Assembly (NCBI GenBank): GCA_900317685.1
Contig: ONHQ01000004.1
Coordinates: 1 to 64,000, forward strand
Reading direction: 5' to 3'
DNA: 64,000 bases
Origin: an uncultured Prevotella sp.
Lineage (GTDB): Bacteria > Bacteroidota > Bacteroidia > Bacteroidales > Bacteroidaceae
The notes under the pieces are model-generated. The model was not told the origin of the DNA. It did no database searches and worked only from the letters and a program-made list of their open reading frames with translations. Position 1 is the first letter of the stretch, and the number at the start of each line of letters is the position of its first letter. A program made the translations under genes and the position numbers. Positions 7,994-17,022 of the stretch are shown here, in pieces.

Positions 7994-10507
7994 ATGACGA
8001 TGCCAACCATGAATATTATCGAGAAATACCGTCAGCTGCCTGCTGCCGCCATTGCGGAGGAACTCAACAGTGAGCTGAATCAGCATCATGCCGCCGTGGT
8101 TGTGGCCCCACCGGGTGCCGGCAAGTCCACGCTGTTGCCTCTGACGATGCTCAGCCGTGGGACGCAGGGCAGAATCGTCATGCTTGAGCCCCGCCGCCTC
8201 GCTGCCAGGCAGGTAGCATTGCGCATGGCACAGATGCTCGGCGAGGAAGTGGGGCAGACGGTAGGCTATCAGATACGCTTTGAGAAGAAGATCTCGTCGA
8301 AGACAAGGATAGAGGTTGTCACCGAGGGTATTCTCACGCGTCGCTTGGCCGAAGATCCAACGCTTGAAGGCGTGGGCTGTGTCATCTTCGATGAGTTTCA
8401 TGAGCGTAGCCTGCAGTCGGATTTGGCTTTCTGCTTGACACAAGAGACGAGGAGTATTCTCAGACCCGAGCTGGATATCGTCGTAATGTCGGCCACCATC
8501 GACGCCACAGCTATCTGTCAGGCACTTGGCGCCCACGAAGTCTCCTGCCAGGGTAGAATGTATCCCGTGGAGACAGTGCTCTCGAAAGACGATATACTAC
8601 CGAGCGAGATCGCAGAGACGGTCGCCGCTACTGTCAGCCGGGCACATCGCGAGCTGGAAGGCGACATACTGGCGTTTCTACCCGGACAGGCCGACATCGT
8701 CAGATGCGCTGAACTGCTGGGCAACAGTCTGGGTGCTACACATGTGTGTGAGCTCTACGGCAATCTGCCGCCACAACAGCAATACGAAGCTATCAGCCCC
8801 TCGGCACCGGGGGAAAGAAAGGTGGTGTTGGCCACGCCCATCGCCGAGACATCGCTGACGATAGAGGGCATCAGAATCGTGGTGGACTGCGGCTACTACA
8901 GAAAGCTTGTCTTTGATTCCACCAACGACTTGAGTCATCTTGAGACCGTACGCATCAGCATGGACATGGCACGGCAGAGAGCGGGAAGAGCGGGACGTGT
9001 TGCTGCGGGTGTCTGCTTTCGACTGTGGTCTAAAGCCACTCAGCAGCGCATGGACGAACAGCGGCAGCCTGAGATTGTTGATGCCGATCTCGTGCCAATG
9101 GTGCTGGATGTGGCGGCTTTCGGTGAGACAGATGTAGAGAGCCTGCCCTGGCTCACGCCACCACCCAAATGTAATGTGGCAAGAGCCGGCAACGAGCTGC
9201 GGGCGCTCCATGCCATCAGTGCTGAGGGACAGATCACCCCGTTGGGACGAAAGATGGCGGCTATGCCTTGTCACCCGAGAATTTCCCGAATGATACTCCA
9301 AGCACGAAATGCGCAAGAGAAGTCGCTGGCCTGCGACATCGCCGCTATCCTGGAGGAGAAAGACGTGATGGCTCAGGAGAGCAATGCCTGTTCCGATCTG
9401 TTGCTGCGTGTGTCGGCTTTGCAGGACGCAAGACGACGAAATGCACTGGGACGATGGAAACGTGTCGGAAACATAGCAGAAGAGTATGACAGAATGGTGG
9501 GCATACGCCCCAGTAATACTTACGTGGCAAGGGAGGATATAGGCGCTCTGGTGGCCGCCGCCTATCCCGAGCGAATTGCCAAGGCACAGGACCATAACGG
9601 CAACTATCGTATGGCTAACGGTGGAGAGGTTGTGCTTGACGCAGCGGATCCGCTTACCAGTTTTTCCTGGCTGGCTATCGCTACGTTGCACGCCGGAAAT
9701 GGGGGAAGGGGAAGAGCTTTTCTCGCCGCACCGGTCAGCAGCCAAAGCCTCGAAGACTATGCCACATGGTGGGACAACATCACGTGGATAGCGCATCAGG
9801 GTGGGGTGATCGCCCAAAAAGAGATGAGAATAGGCACATTGGTGGTCAGGACGAAACCGTTGGACAATGTGCCGAAGGAGCAATTGAAGGGTATCATCTG
9901 TGAGGCAGCGAAGAAAGAGGGGAAAAGTATGCTTAGTTGGACCGACAAGACGGCTGCTCTGCAAGAGCGTGCCGCTCTTGTGGCGCAGTGGCACCCCGAA
10001 CTGGGGCTTCCGGATCTCTCTGCTGACGCCGTGTTCAAGCAACCGGAGAGGTGGCTGCCCTTCTATCTTGAAAAAGACGGGAGGGTGATTACCACGATCA
10101 GCGAGATGAGAAAAATAGATATGGAGAGTGTTCTGTGGAACATGCTCTCTTACGAGCAGCAACAGAAGGTCAGCAGGATGGCACCGACATATATCATGGT
10201 GCCCTCGGGCAGCAAGATACAGCTGAGGTACCGTAAAGGCTCGGAGGTCCCCGTGCTCAGCGTGCGGCTTCAGGAATGCTTCGGACTCACCGCCACGCCG
10301 CGCGTCAACGACGGTAAGGTCCCCGTGCTGATGGAACTGCTCAGCCCGGGCTTCAAGCCGGTGCAGCTCACTGCTGACCTGCAGAGCTTTTGGCAAGATA
10401 CTTACTTCGAGGTGAGAAAAGAGCTGCGACGCCGATACCCCAAGCACTATTGGCCCGACAATCCACTGGAAGCAGTGGCACAGAGAGGGGTGAAGAGAAA
10501 GCGATAA
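7994..10507 (+). CDS. hrpB: ATP-dependent helicase HrpB
   Basis: 837-residue DEAH-box helicase. Walker A APPGAGKST near residue 36, DEFHERS box, SATID motif III, AETSLTIEGI motif V and QRAGRAGR motif VI are all present, followed by the HrpB-type C-terminal domain. HrpB helicases are widespread, but their RNA target is poorly known. Three in-frame ATGs (7994, 8000, 8009) lie close together; the position of AAGGAG favours 8000, but 7994 is also possible. The 5' leader consists almost only of the AAGGAG repeat. Confidence 0.93.
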   Translation: MTMPTMNIIEKYRQLPAAAIAEELNSELNQHHAAVVVAPPGAGKSTLLPLTMLSRGTQGRIVMLEPRRLAARQVALRMAQMLGEEVGQTVGYQIRFEKKISSKTRIEVVTEGILTRRLAEDPTLEGVGCVIFDEFHERSLQSDLAFCLTQETRSILRPELDIVVMSATIDATAICQALGAHEVSCQGRMYPVETVLSKDDILPSEIAETVAATVSRAHRELEGDILAFLPGQADIVRCAELLGNSLGATHVCELYGNLPPQQQYEAISPSAPGERKVVLATPIAETSLTIEGIRIVVDCGYYRKLVFDSTNDLSHLETVRISMDMARQRAGRAGRVAAGVCFRLWSKATQQRMDEQRQPEIVDADLVPMVLDVAAFGETDVESLPWLTPPPKCNVARAGNELRALHAISAEGQITPLGRKMAAMPCHPRISRMILQARNAQEKSLACDIAAILEEKDVMAQESNACSDLLLRVSALQDARRRNALGRWKRVGNIAEEYDRMVGIRPSNTYVAREDIGALVAAAYPERIAKAQDHNGNYRMANGGEVVLDAADPLTSFSWLAIATLHAGNGGRGRAFLAAPVSSQSLEDYATWWDNITWIAHQGGVIAQKEMRIGTLVVRTKPLDNVPKEQLKGIICEAAKKEGKSMLSWTDKTAALQERAALVAQWHPELGLPDLSADAVFKQPERWLPFYLEKDGRVITTISEMRKIDMESVLWNMLSYEQQQKVSRMAPTYIMVPSGSKIQLRYRKGSEVPVLSVRLQECFGLTATPRVNDGKVPVLMELLSPGFKPVQLTADLQSFWQDTYFEVRKELRRRYPKHYWPDNPLEAVAQRGVKRKR

Positions 10508-10510
10508 GAA

Positions 10511-10660
10511 GCTCGCTGAAAGATACATCCTGAAACTTGCAGAAAGATATTCTCTGAAGTGTCGGAAAGATGCTCCCTGAAAGAATTACTTTGCAAGCTG
10601 CTCGCTGAAAGAAGCTCTTAGTATGCTGCTCTTAGTATGCTACTCGAAAAAAACTGCTCT
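10511..10660 (+). repeat. Degenerate tandem repeat after hrpB
   Basis: Repeats of a GAAAGAT..CTCTGAA theme (starts at 10518, 10542 and 10565, spacing 24 and 23), then a 14-base repeat of TGCTGCTCTTAGTA. It fills the 230-base gap between hrpB and the next promoter. No coding frame seen. Confidence 0.45.
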
Positions 10661-10689
10661 GAAAATAAATGTTTTACAGTTAAATTTGC

Positions 10690-10697
10690 TACCTTTG
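10690..10697 (+). promoter_or_regulatory. -7 box of the 68-aa gene
   Basis: TACCTTTG, 45 bases before the start at 10742. Confidence 0.5.
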
Positions 10698-10741
10698 CAA
10701 CAGATTTCTAACTCGTATCATATCATAATTCAATACGCTCT

Positions 10742-10948
10742 ATGAATATAGCAATAGCATTGGTCGTGTTCATCGTGGCTGCGCTCATCGTGTGGGGATG
10801 CGCTGAACTGAACTACAAGAACTTCAGCTATGAGGAAGACAAACCTCATCATCCGGATCCCACAGCTCATCAAGGCGGTGAATACAAAGAGTTGAACATC
10901 CGCGACATTATGCGTGACAACTCTACAAAAGGCTACGCTGCCGTGTAA
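10742..10948 (+). CDS. Small single-pass membrane protein, 68 aa
   Basis: Residues 1-20 form a hydrophobic helix (MNIAIALVVFIVAALIVWGC) and the rest is polar, His- and Asp-containing (DKPHHPDPTAHQ). C20 at the helix end could mimic a lipobox, but LVWGC-type context is weak; a membrane anchor is simpler. The gene has its own promoter box and terminator, which supports it as a real unit. I do not recognise the family. Confidence 0.7.
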   Translation: MNIAIALVVFIVAALIVWGCAELNYKNFSYEEDKPHHPDPTAHQGGEYKELNIRDIMRDNSTKGYAAV

Positions 10949-10956
10949 CCTTTTAG

Positions 10957-10989
10957 AAAACCTCATGGTCGACAACCATGAGGTTTTTT
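10957..10989 (+). terminator. Intrinsic terminator of the 68-aa gene
   Basis: 11-bp stem AACCTCATGGT with its complement, 5-base loop, then T6. Confidence 0.85.
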
Positions 10990-11517
10990 GTTACTCGTTA
11001 CCTCATGGAGGTGAATAAGATGCTCGAACAAACACAGGTTTTATGTTACTTTGGTTGCTTGTAACAGGCTGAGACATCACACCCGTGAGCGGCTCCCTCG
11101 ACACAGGATTTATGTTACTTTGGTTGCTTGTAACCTTATTACTCTGCCCCCTTTACTCGATGATGTTTGTCACCCTCGGCTATCAGAGGTTTTGATAAAA
11201 GGGTGGAAATAAAACAAGGCTGACGAAAAGGTTCCATACAAGTAATAGATAATAGATGGTAAGTAACTAAGCGCTCTCAATCGCATGTCCTTTTTAGGGA
11301 ATATGAGTTTTTTCCCCCCCCCACACACATACACAGCACTTTGTTTTCAATATGATAGTTGATTGGTACTTTCTCTGTAGCTGTAACAGATGTAGCCCCG
11401 TGGCCGTATAACACGAGGACTTTAAACATATAAGGAAGGTTCTTGAAGATAACAAATGTAACACTTGACCGCGTAATTCGGGCAGGTTTTGAGTATTCTA
11501 TATTACGGAATTCGGGA
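10990..11517. other. Non-coding stretch with a direct repeat and a T6C9 tract
   Basis: No gene supported. It holds two 34-base direct repeats (11032-11065 and 11101-11134), and a TTTTTT-C9 run at 11308-11322 followed by ACACACATACACA. The 98-residue minus-strand frame across the tract has no family likeness. Confidence 0.6.
11032..11134 (+). repeat. 34-base direct repeat pair
   Basis: Copies at 11032-11065 and 11101-11134 (ACACAGG(T/A)TTTATGTTACT..) differ at one base. Start-to-start spacing is 69 bases, three times 23. Function unknown. Confidence 0.7.
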
Positions 11518-11967
11518 TCAAAGATTTTCATAGGCGGGAATCTCTGAGAGAAATACATATTTTTTACTCTCATAATCCATTTTGCAGCAATAGTGCGTCA
11601 GGCCGTTGCTCATCACCAGGTAGTCGACATGTAGTAAGAGATTGTAAGTGGCCACCTGCTCCAATACCTTTGGAGTGATTTTCACTGATGGAGCCTTGTA
11701 CTCGATGATCATCCTCGGATGCATGTTGCGGTCATAGAGCACGCTGTCTGCCCGCAACCGTTTCGTGCCCACTGCCATTGACACTTCGTTGGCCAACAGC
11801 CCTGATGGATAGTGAAGTTCGGAGATTAGATAATGTACGAAATTCTGACGTACCCACTCCTCAGGTGTCAATGCCACATAACGATGACGCAGGATGTCCA
11901 GAACCATCGGCTTTTCGCGGGTCCCTCCTATTTTTATGTCGCTATGGGGTAGGTTGATTGAAATCAT
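11518..11967 (-). CDS. HsdR N-terminal domain protein, stand-alone
   Basis: 149 residues from the ATG at 11967 (MISINLPHSDIKIGGTREKP). The region around RADSVLYDR and PRMIIEYKAP has the D..(E)xK layout of the PD-(D/E)XK nuclease-like fold found at the N-terminus of type I restriction subunit R. There is no helicase part and no HsdM or HsdS nearby. Such short proteins are common in Bacteroidales, where they are annotated only by this domain; the cellular role is unknown. A minus-strand TATCTTTG box lies at 12038-12045. Confidence 0.8.
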   Translation of the reverse strand: MISINLPHSDIKIGGTREKPMVLDILRHRYVALTPEEWVRQNFVHYLISELHYPSGLLANEVSMAVGTKRLRADSVLYDRNMHPRMIIEYKAPSVKITPKVLEQVATYNLLLHVDYLVMSNGLTHYCCKMDYESKKYVFLSEIPAYENL

Positions 11968-11972
11968 TTTGT

Positions 11973-11980
11973 TATCTTTG
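11973..11980 (+). promoter_or_regulatory. -7 box of holA
   Basis: TATCTTTG, giving a holA leader of about 100 bases. It lies downstream of the opposite promoter at 12038-12045, so the two transcripts would overlap at their 5' ends. Confidence 0.45.
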
Positions 11981-12037
11981 CAAGTGATTATTCTTGGTGG
12001 AGCCGTAGCAGGGTGACTCTTGCTTTTTTCCACTGTG

Positions 12038-12045
12038 CAAAGATA
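12038..12045 (-). promoter_or_regulatory. -7 box of the HsdR-N gene
   Basis: TATCTTTG on the minus strand, 70 bases before the start at 11967. Confidence 0.45.
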
Positions 12046-12085
12046 GTCATTTATCGCGAGAATAACAGATAACAGAAACAGAAAC

Positions 12086-13114
12086 ATGCCAGAAAAGAAA
12101 GCTTCAGTTTCATTCGACGCTCTGATGCGACAACTCAAAAATGGAGAGTATGCACCCGTGTATTTGCTCATGGGTGATGAGCCATACTATATCGACAAGC
12201 TCAGCAACTTCTTTCAAAACAAAATCCTTACGCCCGAACAACAGGCCTTCGACCTCACCGTGGTCTTCGGAGCTGATGTCAATGCAGCGCAGATCGCAGA
12301 CTTGGCGATGCAGTATCCGATGACGGCACCAAGAAAGGTGATCATCGTCAAGGAGGCGCAGGGACTTAAGTCATTTGATAAACTTGAGAAATATGTGCTC
12401 CATCCGCAACCAAAAACAATTCTCGTCTTCTGCTATAAAAATGGTACGGTGAACAGAAGACTGAAATTTGCTGCGGCTGTTGATAAGGTTGGCGTCATTT
12501 TTGAAAGCAAGAAGCTCAAGGAGTGGCAACTGCCAAAATACATCAACGATTATGTCAGTCAGCAAAAAGCATCCATCGATGAGAAAAGTGCCGCGATGAT
12601 GGCTGATCATATCGGGGCAGACATCAGTCGACTCACTTCCGAGCTCGACAAGTTGCTCATCTCTTTACCGGAAAACGACAGACGCATCACGCCCGACATC
12701 GTGGAGCGCAATGTGGGGGTGAGCAAAGATTTTAACGCCTTTGAGCTGAGAGATGCCATTGTTAACAAAAATATTTACAAGGCGAATCAAATCATCAGTT
12801 ACTTCAACAGTAACCCTAAAGCGGGCTCCGCTTACAGCCTTGTGCCGTTGCTCTTCAACTTCTTCCAGAATCTGATGCTGGCATATTATGCTCCCAACCG
12901 CAACAATCAATATGCCTTGGCGGAGTATCTGGGCATGAGAAGTCCATGGGGCGTGAAAGATTATCTCACAGGTATGAAAAACTACTCGGGAAGAAAGACA
13001 CTACAGATTTTGGGTAAGCTAGGAGAAATAGATGCTAAAATTAAGGGTTTAGACAACCCAAACACCCCTTCTGAAGAGCTGATGAGGGAGCTTATCTTCT
13101 TCATTTTGCACTGA
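12086..13114 (+). CDS. holA: DNA polymerase III delta subunit
   Basis: 342 residues, the length of the family. Delta is the clamp-loader subunit that opens the beta clamp. The start of the AAA+-like domain reads VYLLMGDEPYYIDKL (about 26-40), and the middle shows the GADISRLTSELDKL segment typical of HolA. No ATP-binding P-loop is expected or seen. The stop is followed after about 70 bases by the terminator at 13184. Confidence 0.93.
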   Translation: MPEKKASVSFDALMRQLKNGEYAPVYLLMGDEPYYIDKLSNFFQNKILTPEQQAFDLTVVFGADVNAAQIADLAMQYPMTAPRKVIIVKEAQGLKSFDKLEKYVLHPQPKTILVFCYKNGTVNRRLKFAAAVDKVGVIFESKKLKEWQLPKYINDYVSQQKASIDEKSAAMMADHIGADISRLTSELDKLLISLPENDRRITPDIVERNVGVSKDFNAFELRDAIVNKNIYKANQIISYFNSNPKAGSAYSLVPLLFNFFQNLMLAYYAPNRNNQYALAEYLGMRSPWGVKDYLTGMKNYSGRKTLQILGKLGEIDAKIKGLDNPNTPSEELMRELIFFILH

Positions 13115-13183
13115 AAAGCACTGAAAAACGCCAAAATGGCACCTGTTTTTCTCTAGATTGAAAGTTGAGAAAGGACCCGTTTT

Positions 13184-13229
13184 TTAGCCTAACTTCCTCA
13201 GAATGAGCGAAGTTAGGCTAAATTTTTTT
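13184..13229 (+). terminator. Intrinsic terminator after holA
   Basis: 13-bp stem TTAGCCTAACTTC with its complement, 12-base loop, followed by AT7. Confidence 0.85.
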
Positions 13230-13812
13230 GCTGAGATTTTAAAAATCAGAACCAACTCCTATCCTTGCCCGAATTTTCGCCAAAATAGCGAAAAACGGCA
13301 TTCTGGGCATCTTAAAATTTACAATTAACGTTTATTTCAGTTTCAAACTATCGAATTTTAATCTATGAATTTAAGAAGTCTAATTGAAATCTAACATATA
13401 AAATTGAATCTTTGAATCATTTGAAGTGCTGAATATATATATAATTTAGTTATTCAAATCTACAAGTATGAATTTAAAAACATAAACGCAAAAGTATGCA
13501 GATATTCTATTTAAAGATAAATCTCTGATTATCAACATAAGAAGCAGAATTTCGAGAAGTCAAATACATAAAAATAAGGCTTTATACCTTCAAAAGTGCC
13601 CTTTTTGAGCCTTTTCTATATATAATATGCAGATATAGCCATATAAAAGCCAAACAGTTGACTTGAACCGTTGATTTAAAGCTTCATATACGTTTTGTAG
13701 ACAGTATTTAACTTTGCAAATCATGAAATACCGATTATAATATTCAAATTTTGAAACTCATATAATTTGATTTATTGAATACTATTTTAGGATTAAAATT
13801 CTTCCCTTTACA
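13230..13812. other. AT-rich non-coding stretch
   Basis: No ORF of note on either strand. A small hairpin (TTTTCGC/GCGAAAA) lies at 13274-13294, and a TAACTTTG box at 13709-13716 has no well-spaced upstream TTTG and no gene close behind it. The base composition is far richer in A+T than the surrounding genes. I see nothing else that I can name. Confidence 0.5.
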
Positions 13813-13844
13813 TTTGCAAATATCGATTTTTTGATTTAACTTTG
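13813..13844 (+). promoter_or_regulatory. Promoter of the HTH regulator gene
   Basis: TTTG (13813-13816), 20 bases, TAACTTTG (13837-13844); the start codon is 45 bases downstream of the box. Confidence 0.7.
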
Positions 13845-13888
13845 CAAATACTTAAGTGAAGGTGGTATTTTAGCCCCTTTTCATCTCT

Positions 13889-14437
13889 ATGGCTCTTGAT
13901 ATGAAAGATAGAATTAAGAAGCTGATGGAAAATCAGCACATGACGCAAAAAATTTTCGCGCAGTACACAGGCATCTCTGAAGGCACTCTCAGCGGTATCT
14001 TCAATGGTCGCACGCGTCCAACCTTGCAGATCGTTGACAACATCCATCAGCACTTCCCAAAAATCTCCATTGACTGGCTGATGTTTGGCAACGGCCCGAT
14101 GTATGTGAGCAACTCCCCCACTACCGGAGACAACGCTCAGCCGTCTGATTCCGCTGCTACCGGTACTTCTGTAGATGGCATTACAGCAGCAGACGCATCA
14201 CAGTCTGACGGTGAGCATAGTGCCGAGAACTCGGCTTCAGGCGGTGTTGCTCCCGGAACTCGCCAGCCCTCACTTTTTGGTCAGGACAATGCTAAAGGCA
14301 GTCAGTCTGCTCGCTCTGCTGCTTCTCAGGCAGAAAAGGTAATCGTGAAATATGTTGACAAACCACAACGAAAGATCACAGAGATAAGAATCTTCTATGA
14401 CGATCAGACGTGGGAGTCTTTCGTTCCGAAGAAGTAA
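13889..14437 (+). CDS. XRE-type helix-turn-helix protein
   Basis: 182 residues. Residues about 5-65 form an XRE helix-turn-helix (MTQKIFAQYTGISEGTLSGI is the recognition part), followed by SIDWLMFGNGPM, typical of this Bacteroidales regulator family. Residues about 75-150 are a Ser/Ala/Asp/Gln-rich linker, and the C-terminal 35 residues (YVDKPQRKITEIRIFYDDQT) form a small conserved tail. Likely a DNA-binding regulator; its target is unknown. It has its own promoter and stands alone between AT-rich DNA and the pyrK repeat array. Confidence 0.85.
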   Translation: MALDMKDRIKKLMENQHMTQKIFAQYTGISEGTLSGIFNGRTRPTLQIVDNIHQHFPKISIDWLMFGNGPMYVSNSPTTGDNAQPSDSAATGTSVDGITAADASQSDGEHSAENSASGGVAPGTRQPSLFGQDNAKGSQSARSAASQAEKVIVKYVDKPQRKITEIRIFYDDQTWESFVPKK

Positions 14438-14734
14438 ATTTTGTCTTTCGCTGTAGCTTAGCTTTTCCAGCGATAAGTCTGTTCTTATCTGCTCATGAGG
14501 CGATGCATGGTGCTTCATGAGGTATGTGTTTTTGCGTGATGAGAGGATATCTTTGTGTCCTGAAGCGTTGTGCTTTGAGGCCAACGGAAGAGCGATCTTT
14601 CCATAAGATGAAATATTGTCGGGATAGAAATGCCGATTTCTTGTTTTTTTTGTGTAAGTTTGTAGCTGGATTAAGGCGAGAGGGGTGAGTCCGATGGAAA
14701 TCATGAGGTGTACCTCTCCAAATATAATCCTCTA
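14438..14734. other. Non-coding stretch before the pyrK repeat array
   Basis: No gene seen. A TATCTTTG box at 14548-14555 could be the pyrK promoter, which would put the whole repeat array into the pyrK leader, but the upstream TTTG is only 13 bases away. Confidence 0.4.
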
Positions 14735-14990
14735 ATATAATAAAAGGTGTAGCTCTAATATATAAAAGGTGTAGGCCCGAATATATAGAAGGTGCAGGCT
14801 CGAATATATAAAAGGTGCAGGCTCGAATATATAAAAGGTGTAGGCCCGAATATATAGAAGGTGTAAGCTCGAATATATAAAAGGTGTAGGCCCGAATATA
14901 TAGAAGGTGTAAGCTCGAATATATAAAGGTGTAAGCTTGAATATATGAAAGGTGTAGTTCCGAATATATAATAGGTGTAAGCCTAAATAT
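14735..14990 (+). repeat. 23-bp tandem repeat array, 11 units
   Basis: Units of the form AATATATAAAAGGTGTAGGC plus CCG. The AAGGTG boxes start at 14744, 14766, 14789, 14812, 14835, 14858, 14881, 14904, 14926 and 14949, and a TAGGTG variant follows at 14972, so the period is 22-23. Two unit types (..TAAAAGGTG..GCCCG and ..TAGAAGGTG..GCTCG) alternate, and units 5-6 equal units 7-8, a 46-bp higher-order repeat. The array ends 75 bases before pyrK. A repetitive frame on the minus strand exists only because 3 x 23 = 69; I do not call it a gene. Confidence 0.85.
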
Positions 14991-15064
14991 TGATATGAGT
15001 AAGCCCGACGGTATCGCTGCGGCGATGCTTTTGCTAAGAAGAAAGACCCTTTAAATCCATTTAT

Positions 15065-15931
15065 ATGAAGAAATATTGTATGGACTTGACAGTGGCATCG
15101 AACGAACATGTCAGTGATCATCATGTTCTGCTCAAGCTCACTTCCAAGCAACCTCTTCCGGAGATGATACCGGGACAGTTTGTCAACATTCACGTTGAGG
15201 ACAGTCCCACTACCTTTCTCCGCCGCCCTATCTCAATCAACTTCGTAGATGTCTCTCGCAATGAATTGTGGCTGCTTGTGGCCGCCGTCGGTGAAGGCAC
15301 GAAGCACATGGCTAAGCTCAAGGCAGGGGACACGCTCAACTGCCTCTTCCCTTTGGGCCATGGTTTCAGTGACCTCGCTGCTATCAAGTCTGCGATTTGT
15401 GATGATGCAAACGGTGCTGCCGCTGCTACAATTGGTAATGTTGCTGCTTCCTCAGCCTGCGAAAAGACGGATGACGCCCCTCGCCTGCGCGTGCTTTTAG
15501 TGGGAGGCGGTGTCGGTGTGGCCCCTGTTCTCTATCAAGGTGCAGAGATCAAAAGTCAGGGTGGCGAGCCCGTCTTCCTGCTTGGCGCCCGTTCGGCAAA
15601 AGATTTATTAGAGCTGGATTTGTTTAAAAAAATCGGTAAGGTATACATCACTACGGAAGATGCTTCTGCTGGTGAGAAGGGCTTTGTCACCAACCACTCT
15701 GTGTTGCAGAGCGAGCATTTCGATTTCATCCAGACGTGTGGTCCCACTCCGATGATGAAGGCAGTGACGAGATTCGCCAAAGAGAAAAATATTCCCTGCG
15801 AAGTGTCGTTGGAGAATATGATGGCCTGCGGACTGGGAGCATGCCTGTGCTGTGTGGAGAAGACTGTCGACGGCAATCTGTGTGTATGCAAAGAAGGACC
15901 TGTGTTTAATATTAAGAAGTTGTTATGGTAG
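15065..15931 (+). CDS. pyrK: Dihydroorotate dehydrogenase electron transfer subunit
   Basis: 288 residues. Passes electrons from PyrD through a 2Fe-2S cluster and FAD to NAD in pyrimidine synthesis. FAD-binding RRPIS is at 53-57, the nucleotide-binding loop [12 protein letters not shown] at about 144-155, and the cluster cysteines lie in the last 40 residues ([16 protein letters not shown]). Residues about 108-139 are an Ala/Asp-rich insertion between the two domains that most PyrK proteins lack. The stop overlaps the pyrD start (ATGGTAG), a sign of translational coupling. Confidence 0.93.
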   Translation: MKKYCMDLTVASNEHVSDHHVLLKLTSKQPLPEMIPGQFVNIHVEDSPTTFLRRPISINFVDVSRNELWLLVAAVGEGTKHMAKLKAGDTLNCLFPLGHGFSDLAAIKSAICDDANGAAAATIGNVAASSACEKTDDAPRLRVLLVGGGVGVAPVLYQGAEIKSQGGEPVFLLGARSAKDLLELDLFKKIGKVYITTEDASAGEKGFVTNHSVLQSEHFDFIQTCGPTPMMKAVTRFAKEKNIPCEVSLENMMACGLGACLCCVEKTVDGNLCVCKEGPVFNIKKLLW

Positions 15932-16833
15932 ATTTAAGTGTCAATATTCATCAGCTCGAATTATCTAATCCTGTCATGACAGCCAGCGGCACGTTTGGCT
16001 ATGGTGTGGAGTTTGCCGACTTAGTGCCGTTGGAGGAAATCGGTGGTATCGTCGTCAAGGGCACCACACTGGAGTGGCGCGAGGGCAACGACTATCCGCG
16101 AATGGCAGAGACGGCCAGTGGTATGCTCAACTGCGTGGGATTGCAAAACAAGGGTGTGGATTATTTCTGTGAGCATATCTATCCTGAGATAAAAGACATC
16201 CCGACTCATTTCATTGTCAATGTGAGCGGTTCCTCTCCCGAGCGCTATGCCGAGTGCGCAGCGCACATCGATGGGTTGGATCGTATACCGGCTATCGAAC
16301 TGAATATCTCTTGCCCCAATGTGAAGGATGGGGGTATGGCTTTTGGTGTCACCTGCGAGGGGGCTGCCAGTGTGGTTAAGGCAGTGCGCAAAGTCTATCA
16401 CAAGACGCTTATCGTGAAACTCTCGCCCAATGTCACTTCCATTGCCGATATAGCGCGTGCTTGCGAGGCAGAAGGTGCAGACAGTGTGTCGCTCATCAAC
16501 ACGCTGATGGGTATGGCCATCGACATTGAGCATCGCTGTCCTAAGTTGAGTATCGGTACCGGTGGACTCAGTGGTCCGGCCGTGAAGCCTGTCGCCGTAA
16601 GAATGGTGCATGATGTGGCCAAAGCAGTGAAGATACCGGTGATTGGCTTGGGTGGCATCATGACAGCAGAAGATGCTATCGAGTTTATGATGGCAGGAGC
16701 CACAGCCATTGAGATTGGTACCGCTAACTTCATCGATCCCGCTGTCACCGTGAAAGTCAAGAATGGCATGGCTCAGTGGTTGGAGCGTCACGGATGCAAG
16801 AGTGTGAAAGAGATTATCGGTGTCGTGAAATAA
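15925..16833 (+). CDS. pyrD: Dihydroorotate dehydrogenase, class 1B catalytic subunit
   Basis: 302 residues. Oxidises dihydroorotate to orotate with FMN, fourth step of UMP synthesis. The class 1 active-site cysteine is in [13 protein letters not shown] (about residues 123-135), and the phosphate-binding part reads [16 protein letters not shown] and [12 protein letters not shown]. The partner pyrK overlaps by 7 bases, as expected for the NAD-linked 1B type. Confidence 0.96.
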   Translation: MVDLSVNIHQLELSNPVMTASGTFGYGVEFADLVPLEEIGGIVVKGTTLEWREGNDYPRMAETASGMLNCVGLQNKGVDYFCEHIYPEIKDIPTHFIVNVSGSSPERYAECAAHIDGLDRIPAIELNISCPNVKDGGMAFGVTCEGAASVVKAVRKVYHKTLIVKLSPNVTSIADIARACEAEGADSVSLINTLMGMAIDIEHRCPKLSIGTGGLSGPAVKPVAVRMVHDVAKAVKIPVIGLGGIMTAEDAIEFMMAGATAIEIGTANFIDPAVTVKVKNGMAQWLERHGCKSVKEIIGVVK

Positions 16834-16880
16834 ACATGATCATCAGATATGATAATGATAGACATCAGGTGAACATGATA

Positions 16881-16930
16881 ATGCCGCAACTCCGCAAATA
16901 TATTCTGCGAGGTTGCGGCATCTTTGTTTT
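16881..16930 (+). terminator. Terminator after pyrD
   Basis: ATGCCGCAAC and its complement at 16911-16920 with an inner CCGCA/TGCGA pair, then TCTTTGTTTT. Confidence 0.8.
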
Positions 16931-17022
16931 TGTAATATTGATGTCCGCTAAAGATGGAAACTGCGTTGTTTGAAGCTTCCGTTCTGTCTGTGAGAAGCCA
17001 GGCGGCGTATGGCTCAGTAGCC

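Noticed and set aside
11277..11573. 98-aa minus-strand ORF across the C9 tract
   Set aside because: Overlaps the HsdR-N gene end, no family likeness, composition not gene-like.
13700..13720. A second promoter for the HTH gene at TAACTTTG 13709-13716
   Set aside because: No TTTG at 19-20 bases upstream and a better promoter lies at 13813-13844.
14735..14990. CRISPR array
   Set aside because: Units follow each other without spacers, period is only 22-23, and no cas genes are present.
14732..15193. 153-aa minus-strand ORF with repeated Tyr/Leu/Phe-rich units
   Set aside because: It is the reading of the 23-bp array plus the antisense of pyrK. All frames are open over the array, so openness is not evidence.
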